Made by a program: the position numbers and the translations under genes
In this document: positions 1 through 7,218 of the stretch, piece after piece
Numbering within the stretch: position 1 is the stretch's first letter
Layout of the letters: every line of letters starts with the position of its first letter
The notes under the pieces: generated by a model
What the model was told of the DNA's origin: nothing
The model's input: only the letters and a program-made list of their open reading frames with translations
Databases searched by the model: none
From: Pseudoalteromonas denitrificans DSM 6059
GTDB taxonomy: Bacteria > Pseudomonadota > Gammaproteobacteria > Enterobacterales > Alteromonadaceae
DNA length: 42,131 nucleotides
Reading direction: 5' to 3'
Assembly: GCF_900112265.1 (NCBI RefSeq)
Contig: NZ_FOLO01000050.1
Location: 1-42,131, forward strand

Positions 1-273
1 AAGGAACTCGATGTAGATTTGATTACAACAGTTCGAAAAAACATGAAGTCGAAAGCCATGTCAGCCTTCGATAGAGCCATGTTATCAAAGAGATACATCA
101 TTGAAACTATCAATGACCAGTTGAAAAATATATCTCAAATAGAACATAGCCGCCATCGCAGTGAAACAAGTTTCATGCTCAACTTGATATCTGGAATAGT
201 GGCTTATTGCTTAAAGAAACAGAAGCCGTGTATAAAACTATCAGCAGATGTATTTGGTATGATGCCAGACTAA
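1..273 (+). CDS. IS982-family transposase, C-terminal part (cut by window edge)
   Basis: The reading frame is open from base 1, so the gene starts outside the window and only about 90 C-terminal residues are seen. The visible part carries the conserved IS982 block: an ITTVRKNMK-like strand, then IETINDQLKNISQIEHSRHRS, with the late Glu of the DDE catalytic triad expected in the IET segment. This is a cut-and-paste DNA transposase of an insertion sequence. The last residues (SADVFGMMPD) look less conserved, so the 3' end may be altered. I could not place the terminal inverted repeat with confidence. The family call is firm; whether the copy is intact is unknown. Confidence 0.85.
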   Translation, partial: KELDVDLITTVRKNMKSKAMSAFDRAMLSKRYIIETINDQLKNISQIEHSRHRSETSFMLNLISGIVAYCLKKQKPCIKLSADVFGMMPD

Positions 274-320
274 TAAATGGCGATGCTTAACCAGATCTCA
301 GGTTATCTAAGTACTAACTT

Positions 321-518
321 TTACTTCAAGTAAAATATCTCTTCCACAGTTACGTTTAGTACACTCGCTATCTTTAGCGCGAGAACGGTTGATGGAATAA
401 ATTTTCCATTTTCAACCGTATTAATTGTCTTTCTACTCACACCTACCTCCATAGCCAAATCAGCTTGAGTTAAATTATGAGTTGCACGATGTATTTTTAA
501 TGTATTAGATAATTCCAA
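321..518 (-). CDS. Small Xre/Cro-type HTH transcriptional regulator
   Basis: A 65-residue protein consisting almost only of a Cro/C1-type helix-turn-helix: TQADLAMEVGVSRKTINTVENGK at about residues 18-40, followed by the usual PSTVLALKIASVLNVTVEEIF tail. It starts with TTG. It lies directly downstream of, and 9 bases from, the membrane protein at 528-965, so the two are probably one transcript. Small HTH proteins of this kind are often paired with a four-helix membrane protein and regulate that pair; this functional link is family knowledge, not seen here. The target is unknown. Confidence 0.85.
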   Translation of the reverse strand: MELSNTLKIHRATHNLTQADLAMEVGVSRKTINTVENGKFIPSTVLALKIASVLNVTVEEIFYLK

Positions 519-527
519 TTTAACTCT

Positions 528-965
528 TTACGCCCCTAACTCTAATCGAATATGCACTAACAAATAAATAGAGACTCCAAAAAACAAAGAGAAAATGCTT
601 ATAAAAGCACCACTTAGAGGAAATAATAACAAGTCTATAAATAATAATAGAAAGTTACTCATGATTAAAGCAACAAAACTAACTTTTGATGCCCTGTACG
701 AGTGACTTTTAAAGCGCTCATCATTTATCAACTGATTTTCATTTTTATACAACTTGTAATAACTGAGCCAGTCTTTACTAAAAATAACAAACCAAATAAA
801 AGCAATGCATAATGTCACTATCATCCAACTGTGTATATTGAGCTCTTTTTGCTGCAATAAAATTGAGTAGAGCAGGCTTATGCCCAAGTTTAACACTACA
901 AACAGCGCAAGAGACATGCTTGAAATATGAAACCTAGAAATAATTGAAAATGTATCATTTTTCAT
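528..965 (-). CDS. Four-helix inner membrane protein of unknown function
   Basis: 145 residues with four likely membrane segments, at about residues 15-35, 45-63, 93-112 and 116-138, and a charged loop between helices two and three (KNENQLINDERFKSHS). The sequence resembles the small membrane partners of Xre regulators (DUF2178-like arrangement), but I do not assign a family. It is the first gene of a two-gene unit with the HTH regulator downstream. No catalytic motif is visible. The real start is likely the ATG at 965. Confidence 0.7.
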   Translation of the reverse strand: MKNDTFSIISRFHISSMSLALFVVLNLGISLLYSILLQQKELNIHSWMIVTLCIAFIWFVIFSKDWLSYYKLYKNENQLINDERFKSHSYRASKVSFVALIMSNFLLLFIDLLLFPLSGAFISIFSLFFGVSIYLLVHIRLELGA

Positions 966-1212
966 AAATATATCCTTATTTACATCGAATCAGACTAAAA
1001 TGTAACACAAACACCACAAAAAGAAACCTTAAGGTTACATTTTAATTAATACTGCCTTATATGTATCAATGCATGCTTGAGAGTTTTAGCATTTTTATGA
1101 TGCACTTAGTCGCTGTGGTTAAATAAAAAAAATGGCATAACATCCTTAATAAACCCAAGTTGATTTCTCTGATTGCTTTATTATTAAACAATGCAAGTTT
1201 GAGGAGTTAAAA

Positions 1213-1443
1213 ATGAAAAATAAAGAAAAAGCACAAAAGCAAAAGGTTAAAGCCTTAAAACAAGCGCTCACCTTGTTAGATGAAATGGGTAATAAACCTA
1301 AAATGACCGCAAAACAATTTCAATTAATCACTAAAGTAAAAGTCACACTCAAAGGTGTGCAAAGTGGCACTGTCACGTTAGATAAGTTAATTGATGCACT
1401 TAATAAATTAAATGCATCTTTGAGTGAAACATTTAAACTTTAG
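1213..1443 (+). CDS. Small Lys-rich protein, function unknown
   Basis: 76 residues, very basic at the N-terminus (MKNKEKAQKQKVKALKQ), then predicted helices with no Cys and no membrane segment. A good ribosome binding site (gaggag, about 1200-1205) precedes the ATG, which supports a real gene. Its stop codon overlaps the 3' end of the convergent gene by 4 bases. I do not recognise the family. A nucleic-acid-binding or ribosome-associated role would fit the charge but is only a guess. Confidence 0.65.
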   Translation: MKNKEKAQKQKVKALKQALTLLDEMGNKPKMTAKQFQLITKVKVTLKGVQSGTVTLDKLIDALNKLNASLSETFKL

Positions 1444-2573
1444 CCATTTGATGGCTTTGACTGAGAATTTAAACTAGCCGTACTAGATTGAGATGTATTT
1501 GCAGGTGTTTTATCTATACTTTGTCTTAAATTATCAATAATTTTATCCATCAGTGTAAATAATACATCTACGTTATATCCCATTAAAAATGCAAGCGCCA
1601 TAGATGAAACAGATGCTGACATTTGCACATCTTCAGGTTTTAAAAACCAACCTATGATCATGCCACCCAATGCACCTAAAGTCAGCCTTAACCTGTACCT
1701 TATTTCACAATCATAGGTGTACGTTATGGACTTTATTTCGCCTAACAAGCTTCTTAATACAAAAATAAATGCACCTAATAAGCCGTATAATAAAGGTAAA
1801 ATATACCCTTGAAGTACTTTTAAAACCGCTTCTGCGGATAATAAATTACCAAAATAAACAATTCTTGCCTGATACAAACTTTGTTCTAATGTGAGCTTAT
1901 CTAATTTATCATTTTGATTTTCACGTAGTAGAATTTTTTTATTCAGTTCGAACTTCTTTTGTGTATATTGCGGCATAACATCACTGAAATGTCCGCCAAG
2001 TGACCAAACCTGATTCCATAACATGAGCAGCTTGTAGTTAGCATCAATTTTTTGATTTAACAATTGCACTTCATTTTGATATTTAAGGTTTTGTGCATCT
2101 TTTTCTTCGCTATTCATCTTTGTAATTAGTATTTGGCGTTGATCAAAGAAATCACGTAAGTTACTACTTAGTCCATTGCCAAAAATATAATAAATTTGCA
2201 TTGCTAATAAAATAAATAAGGCCAGCATAGTATAGCGTCTGTACCAAGCAACTGAACGCTCAGCTTTTGTAAGTTTAGGTTTTTTCCCAGACTTATCTGG
2301 GATCACTGAGTTGATGCTTTCAACTGTGACTGGATAAACAATTTTTGCCAATTTATCATAATTAATTAGATATTCTTGCTCATCTTCTACAGTCCATTCT
2401 TCATTAGAGATTTTATATTTTGCATTAATAATAATGTGAGTAACTTGAGGGTCTAATTCAGCATCACCATTTCGTGCAATATAGGTAATGAGCCTTTGCC
2501 CATCATTTATGACTTGCTCTATTTCGGGCGATACCTGAAATGCTTTAACTATTTCTTTTTTACTGACAGTCAT
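1440..2573 (-). CDS. Membrane protein with periplasmic coiled-coil region, function unknown
   Basis: 377 residues. About 110 cytoplasmic N-terminal residues precede a first membrane helix at about 113-132. Next comes a charged, helix-rich stretch of about 120 residues (150-240) with coiled-coil character. Three further helices lie near 256-275, 296-312 and 320-338. The C-terminus is Ser/Thr/Asn-rich (about 355-377) and probably disordered. No family recognised. The topology, with two membrane blocks around a long helical domain, would suit a structural or sensing membrane protein. It stands alone and converges on the small gene at 1213-1443. Confidence 0.75.
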   Translation of the reverse strand: MTVSKKEIVKAFQVSPEIEQVINDGQRLITYIARNGDAELDPQVTHIIINAKYKISNEEWTVEDEQEYLINYDKLAKIVYPVTVESINSVIPDKSGKKPKLTKAERSVAWYRRYTMLALFILLAMQIYYIFGNGLSSNLRDFFDQRQILITKMNSEEKDAQNLKYQNEVQLLNQKIDANYKLLMLWNQVWSLGGHFSDVMPQYTQKKFELNKKILLRENQNDKLDKLTLEQSLYQARIVYFGNLLSAEAVLKVLQGYILPLLYGLLGAFIFVLRSLLGEIKSITYTYDCEIRYRLRLTLGALGGMIIGWFLKPEDVQMSASVSSMALAFLMGYNVDVLFTLMDKIIDNLRQSIDKTPANTSQSSTASLNSQSKPSNG

Positions 2574-3113
2574 ATATATATAAATCCTATAAAGTATTGG
2601 TAAGTCCTAACCCGACCTTGTAACTAAACTTATTACAACTTGGTTAACTAAAGTATTCACCACCGAGGGCGCAGAGGTGCTGCCCACTACACCAATAAAT
2701 TTCACTCTTCTTTCTCTGTGAACCTCTGGCTAAACTTATTTATTATCACCAAAGTAACAAAAGTCTTCACCACCGAGGGCGCAGAGGTGCTGCGCACTAC
2801 ACCAATAAATTTCACTCTTCTTTTTCTGTGAACCTCTGGCTAAACTTATTTATTATCACCAAAGTAACAAAAGTCTTTACCATCGAGGCCGCAGAGGTGC
2901 TGCGCACTACACCAATAAATTTCACTCTTCTTTCTCTGTGAACCTCTGGCTAAACTTATTTATTATCACCAAAGTAATAAAAATATTTACCGCCTAGCGC
3001 AGAGATGTCGTGCACATTACACTGAGAAAGTTTCAGTTTGCCCCCACCGACTTCTTTCTCAGTGAACTTCTTTATTTCTGCTGTTAAGTTTTTAGTGATC
3101 GAAATAAAACTAA
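2574..3113. repeat. Intergenic region with three 110-bp tandem repeats plus a degenerate fourth
   Basis: There is no gene here. Exact-phase copies begin at 2651, 2761 and 2871, each 110 bases long and differing by a few substitutions; a fourth, decayed copy begins at 2981. Each unit contains the landmarks caccgagggcgcagaggtg and, about 55 bases on, ctctgtgaacctctgg, so the unit has internal inverted halves (cagaggt/acctctg) and could fold as a hairpin. The fourth copy keeps a perfect 11-base inverted repeat, cactgagaaag (3020-3030) with ctttctcagtg (3054-3064). No direct-repeat/spacer layout of a CRISPR is present. Confidence 0.9.
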
Positions 3114-3962
3114 TTAACCATATTTATATTCACAGACTTGTTTACGTTTATAATCAAACAAGATGCCAATATCACTTTTGTTATTCCATACAGCTTTTTT
3201 ACTGTTAAAAGAGTAACCGCCTGAATTTATATCTAGATGGTTTGTATATACTTTTATTTTTGCGTTCGGTTTCAAAGTTGCATTTTGGGGAAAAATGAAC
3301 TCTTGATTTTTACCTGCACTCAATAACCAGTTTGAAATATCAATATAATTTGAACTTAAGTTCTCAATTTCAACGTATTCATCTGATTCGGTATACTTTT
3401 CCTGACCATCAAAGTAGATATGATTAATAAATACATCTTTATGCGCTTTTTCACCATACGCCCAAGTACAAATAAGTTGCTGACTTTTATCGAATAAAAA
3501 AGCTTTATCGCCTTTATTATTCCAAACAGATTGCTTACTATTAAAGCTGTAACTCTGATCTTTATTTGTATAAATACGAAGCTTAGATTTTGGATGAATT
3601 AACGTTCCTTTTGGAAAGATCATATCTTGACCTTCATTTCCTGCATTAATTTTCCAATCGGTTAAATCAACTATCATAGGCCCAGTGTTAAAGAGTTCAA
3701 TATACTCACCATCTTCACTTTCAGAGCTATCAAAATTTAATTTATTGATGATAATTTGGCGCGCTGAAAACAATTCACAACAACTTAGCCACCAATCATT
3801 AAACGCAGAGCCTGACTCACTGCAATTGATTCTGTCTTGATGTAATAATTGTGCATTAGCCAAAACAGCTTTATCCATTTGATCCCAAGTATTTTGAACA
3901 TCGGTTGAAAATTTAATCTCAGGTATTTTATCTATAAATTTTTGTAGGTTGAATGTATTCAC
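3114..3962 (-). CDS. Protein with two lamin-tail domains (LTD)
   Basis: 282 residues with two immunoglobulin-like lamin-tail domains at about 68-169 and 177-282. Each shows the LTD pattern: a first strand ending INKLNFD or INHIYFD, then EYIELFN or EYVEIEN, then DLTDWKINAG or DISNWLLSAG, then IFP, a P.(S/A)K(L/I)(R/K)(I/V)YTN strand and a YSFNSK..VWNNK..(K/I) segment. LTDs are binding or adhesion modules, often attached to secreted enzymes. There is no obvious signal peptide; the N-terminal 65 residues are helical with CCE at 61-63. It lies 17 bases after the GH19 enzyme gene and is probably co-transcribed with it. The domain call is firm; the ligand is unknown. Confidence 0.85.
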   Translation of the reverse strand: MNTFNLQKFIDKIPEIKFSTDVQNTWDQMDKAVLANAQLLHQDRINCSESGSAFNDWWLSCCELFSARQIIINKLNFDSSESEDGEYIELFNTGPMIVDLTDWKINAGNEGQDMIFPKGTLIHPKSKLRIYTNKDQSYSFNSKQSVWNNKGDKAFLFDKSQQLICTWAYGEKAHKDVFINHIYFDGQEKYTESDEYVEIENLSSNYIDISNWLLSAGKNQEFIFPQNATLKPNAKIKVYTNHLDINSGGYSFNSKKAVWNNKSDIGILFDYKRKQVCEYKYG

Positions 3963-3979
3963 TTTTTTTCCTTTGTTTT

Positions 3980-4609
3980 TTAAACATTAAATATTTTTTT
4001 AGCTCTGTCTAAGTAACTGGCACGGTCTTCTAAGCCATGATAGCCACCATTAATTTTTTTAGTGATGGTTTTTAAATCATCTTCATCTGCATGTCGATTA
4101 AGCTTTTTCATGTCCCAAAACCAACATGCAGCTCCCACAGCAATATCTGGGTCATGAATTAATAAATCAGGCTCTTCAATCAGGTCTTTTCCGATGACTT
4201 GTGAGCATTTTTCATAATTTTCACACCCTGTTAATTGAATTAACCCTCGGCCTCTATACTTCCAACCATCTCCGCTTTCAGTATCACTATTTCCCATGCG
4301 GTTTGCATAAACAGAGTTTGCTATTTTCTCTGGTTTTCTAGCACATTCCTGTGCTAATTCTTCGGTTGGAAAATATTTACCAAAAACAGCTTTAAGCGCT
4401 TTAGCACTGTAATTTAAATTTTCAGACTTATATCTAAAAGCACCGCTTTCATGTGCAATTTGTGCTATAAAATGAGCCTGCCTGAGTGGTGTATTAATTT
4501 CATATAGATTTAACTGCCTGTTTAATGCATCAAGATAAAAATCGATATCTTCATCTTTAGCATTAGGCATAATCTCTTTGAGTTGTAGGGGATCTAATAT
4601 TACTGTCAT
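3980..4609 (-). CDS. GH19-like chitinase/peptidoglycan hydrolase
   Basis: 209 residues, the compact single-domain form of the GH19 lysozyme/chitinase superfamily often found as phage endolysins and bacterial lytic enzymes. Visible signature: FIAQIAHESGAF with the likely catalytic Glu54, a second acidic residue near Glu63 (KSENL), then WKYRGRGLIQLTG at about 116-128, and a C-terminal GAACWFW and KKINGGYHGL. The expected reaction is hydrolysis of beta-1,4 linkages in peptidoglycan or chitin. It has no signal peptide, so it would need lysis, a holin or a secretion system to reach its substrate. The LTD protein follows on the same strand. No holin or tail genes are nearby, so this is not an obvious prophage. 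Confidence 0.88.
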   Translation of the reverse strand: MTVILDPLQLKEIMPNAKDEDIDFYLDALNRQLNLYEINTPLRQAHFIAQIAHESGAFRYKSENLNYSAKALKAVFGKYFPTEELAQECARKPEKIANSVYANRMGNSDTESGDGWKYRGRGLIQLTGCENYEKCSQVIGKDLIEEPDLLIHDPDIAVGAACWFWDMKKLNRHADEDDLKTITKKINGGYHGLEDRASYLDRAKKIFNV

Positions 4610-4850
4610 TTTGATTCCTATATATTAAGTATTTACATAGAAATATTGACAGACAATTCTTGTATAAACTCTTGCAAATCTCGCTTAGATTGCGCAAAAC
4701 CTCGTAAATGAATATTTAAGGTTTATAAAACAGATATTCGCTGTGGGCTTTGATTTATGGTCGAATAACGCTTGTAATTCGTTAATACAACCAAGTCACA
4801 TTTTTCATTTTAGTGAATAGTTTACTCATTAATAAAATGAGGAAGCTAAA

Positions 4851-5945
4851 ATGCTTAAAACGATTTACCTTGCGCTATTCATATCTTATTTATTCAGTGG
4901 TTATTTAAAAGCACAAGAAGTTCAAACAAATATAGATTCAATACTTGTTGTGACACAGCAACAAAGTAATTTAAACATGGCAAATTCAGAATTTCTTTAT
5001 TCTTTAGATATAGAATTAACTCACCAAAGAAAAAAGTGGGGTATTTTTGCTTGGTTAGAACATGCAAAAAATACAAACTATAATGAAATTAGCAATTATT
5101 TTGGCGACGTTAATTCAGATGCAGGTACTGTGTCACATAATAATGCTCAAATATCTGCTTTTTATATTTATTCCGGTACTGATATTGAACATCCAAGTTG
5201 GCAATTTGGATTAACAGAAGTTTCAACTTTAATTGATACCAGCAATTTTGCAAACGATGAGGTAAGTCAATTTTTATCTGCTGGACTTGTTAATAACAAA
5301 TCAATTAACTTTCCTGATTATGCACTATCTTCCCGTATACAAAATTTAGCTGCCTGGCAGCAGTTTGGCTACCGTATTGTCTTGGCAAGTAGCCATGGTT
5401 TAGGTGAAAATAATGGCAACTATCATCAACTACTTACTTTAAAAAATAAGCATGAGGGAGAAAAAAAAGGTTTTTTTAAAGCAGCCGAATTAGTGTATAC
5501 AAATACTCAAAACAACATTCAAGCTAATTTTGGGCTATGGAAAAATACAGGTATCATAGAAGATGATGGAAACTTAATAGGCACAAGTAAAGGCTATTAT
5601 GCAGGAGTAGATTATAGTATTAATGAAATAGACCTTAATCTTCGATATGGTCACTCCGATATAAATGAAACTGATGAACAAACTTCAATTAATTTTATTG
5701 GCGGTAGTTTTCAAATGCCATTTTATGAGGGAGTATTGGGCTCAGGTATTAGTTTTACTCGTTCTTCTTCTGAACAGAACGATTTAGGTAAAAATACTGA
5801 AGTTTATTATCGTTTCAAATTGCAAGAAACTTGCTACTTAACAGCAGCACTACAATGGACAAATGAAGTTAATATTCCTGAAGATAATCGCTTTAACCAA
5901 AAAACATACTTCATACCTACATTAAGACTAGAAGTGATGTTATAG
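4851..5945 (+). CDS. Outer-membrane beta-barrel, OprB-like carbohydrate porin candidate
   Basis: 364 residues with a Sec signal peptide (MLKTIYLALFISYLFSG, cleaved near KAQ/EV). The rest alternates short amphipathic strands and polar turns typical of an outer-membrane barrel and ends in an aromatic/hydrophobic C-terminal strand (RLEVML). Segments such as FPDYALSSR.QNLAAW, GYYAGVDYSI and FNQKTYFIPTLRLEV resemble OprB-type carbohydrate-selective porins. It has its own upstream region and lies beside the mannose locus, separated by the convergent lacI-type gene, so sugar uptake is a reasonable inference. The porin call is moderate; the substrate is inferred from context only. Confidence 0.6.
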   Translation: MLKTIYLALFISYLFSGYLKAQEVQTNIDSILVVTQQQSNLNMANSEFLYSLDIELTHQRKKWGIFAWLEHAKNTNYNEISNYFGDVNSDAGTVSHNNAQISAFYIYSGTDIEHPSWQFGLTEVSTLIDTSNFANDEVSQFLSAGLVNNKSINFPDYALSSRIQNLAAWQQFGYRIVLASSHGLGENNGNYHQLLTLKNKHEGEKKGFFKAAELVYTNTQNNIQANFGLWKNTGIIEDDGNLIGTSKGYYAGVDYSINEIDLNLRYGHSDINETDEQTSINFIGGSFQMPFYEGVLGSGISFTRSSSEQNDLGKNTEVYYRFKLQETCYLTAALQWTNEVNIPEDNRFNQKTYFIPTLRLEVML

Positions 5946-5986
5946 CGACTAAAAAATAAAGTACAAAAATACCTTCATAATGACTC

Positions 5987-6014
5987 AGTTTGAATGCTTT
6001 TAAACATTCAAACT
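5987..6014. terminator. Bidirectional hairpin terminator between porin gene and lacI-type gene
   Basis: A perfect 10-bp stem, agtttgaatg (5987-5996) with cattcaaact (6005-6014), and an 8-base loop, between two convergent genes. T-rich bases flank both sides, so it could end transcription of both. Confidence 0.75.
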
Positions 6015-6025
6015 TTCCTATTCAC

Positions 6026-7033
6026 CTAGCTTGTTTCTCTTTCTATTAAATCAACACCTACAAGAATCTTATTGCGGTTGCCGTCTTTAATATTACTTAA
6101 AATTTGACATACTGCGATGCCTATTTTATTTGCATCAACATGCACAGTGGAAAGTGAAGGAGACATCAATTTTGAGTCTTCTAAATCATCAAAGCCAACA
6201 ACAGCAATATCTTTTCCAGGTATCTTTCCACTGGCACGCATTTGTTCTACGGCCCCATAAGCAATAACATCGTTAAAACAGACTATGGCTTCAATATCTG
6301 GCTCAACATCTAAAACTTCAAGCATGGCATTACGACCACCATTTCGGTTGGTTTCAGATTGAATGCACAATTTTTTTGCAACGCTTTTGTCGGCTAATAC
6401 CATAGCTTCTGTAAAACCAGAAAGCCTTTGGTGGTAATCTGAAATTGATTCTAAACCGCCTATAAAAGCAAGTTTTTTATAGCCTTTAGCTAATAAATGC
6501 TCTGTCGCCAACTTAGTGCCTGTGAAATTATCTGGCAATACTGTCGCGACTTTAGCACCTGATATTTCACGCATAATATTCACAACAGGGAAGCCTTGGT
6601 CTACTAGTTTATTCATCCAATCAGATGTAGTGCCAGGCGCAGGACAAATTATAAAGGCAGCCACATTATATTCTTTTAAGTTTTTGACTAATTGAGTTTG
6701 TGTTTCAACACTTTCAGCACTGTTTACTAACATAGAAAACATGCCCATTTTTCTAATTTGTGCCTCTAAACCAACGGCAAGTTGTGCCGAATAGGGGTTG
6801 GTTAAGTCATTGATCACAATAGCAACTAAGTTAGAACGTCGGCTCCTAAGCGATGCAGCATCACGATTGTAAACATAGCCGGTTTTCTCTATGGCTTTTT
6901 CAACTTTTAATTTTGCTTTATCGCTGACTTTATCGCTTTGTGTTAAAACCAAGGATACGGTTGATTTTGATACACCAGCTTCTCGGGCTACATCAAATAC
7001 AGTCACACTTTTCGAAGTTGGTTTGTCACCCAT
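6026..7033 (-). CDS. LacI-family transcriptional regulator
   Basis: 335 residues. An N-terminal LacI helix-turn-helix at about 10-32 (VFDVAREAGVSKSTVSLVL) and the hinge region (SLRSRRSNLVAIVI) precede a periplasmic-binding-protein-like sensor domain: NDLTNPYSAQLAVGLEAQ, FIGG near 190, ICFNDVIAYG-type segment near 248-258, VVGFDDLE near 279-286. It is divergent from the GH92 gene with a perfect palindrome in the intergenic region. It probably represses the mannose locus and is released by a sugar or sugar phosphate; the effector is inferred. Confidence 0.95.
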   Translation of the reverse strand: MGDKPTSKSVTVFDVAREAGVSKSTVSLVLTQSDKVSDKAKLKVEKAIEKTGYVYNRDAASLRSRRSNLVAIVINDLTNPYSAQLAVGLEAQIRKMGMFSMLVNSAESVETQTQLVKNLKEYNVAAFIICPAPGTTSDWMNKLVDQGFPVVNIMREISGAKVATVLPDNFTGTKLATEHLLAKGYKKLAFIGGLESISDYHQRLSGFTEAMVLADKSVAKKLCIQSETNRNGGRNAMLEVLDVEPDIEAIVCFNDVIAYGAVEQMRASGKIPGKDIAVVGFDDLEDSKLMSPSLSTVHVDANKIGIAVCQILSNIKDGNRNKILVGVDLIERETS

Positions 7034-7159
7034 AGATTTATTTCCTGATTAAAATACCTTTTTATCCAAGCATTTTTACTTTAAACAGTATGTAAAATTT
7101 AAAGTATTTGGATATTTATTGATTGAATTATAACTAAGCATAGGTTACATTGGAATTTA

Positions 7160-7173
7160 TTGGAACGTTCCAA
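7160..7173. promoter_or_regulatory. Probable operator of the LacI-type regulator
   Basis: The perfect 14-bp palindrome TTGGAACGTTCCAA with a central CG step, as LacI-family regulators prefer. It sits between the divergent regulator gene (start 7033) and the GH92 gene (start 7219), 46 bases before the latter. A half site, ttggaa, lies about 10 bases upstream (7150-7155). Confidence 0.75.
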
Positions 7174-7218
7174 CATTAAAACAAATAAACTTTACACATA
7201 AAGTGGAATATTAACCAT

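Noticed and set aside
2651..2980. Tandem repeats as a possible CRISPR array
   Set aside because: The 110-base units are adjacent with no unique spacers, and no cas genes are present.
3980..4609. GH19 gene as part of a prophage
   Set aside because: No holin, tail, integrase or terminase genes nearby.
4894..5076. Minus-strand ORF of 60 codons inside the porin gene
   Set aside because: It lies antisense to a long frame with signal peptide and barrel pattern; no ribosome binding site or homology signal.
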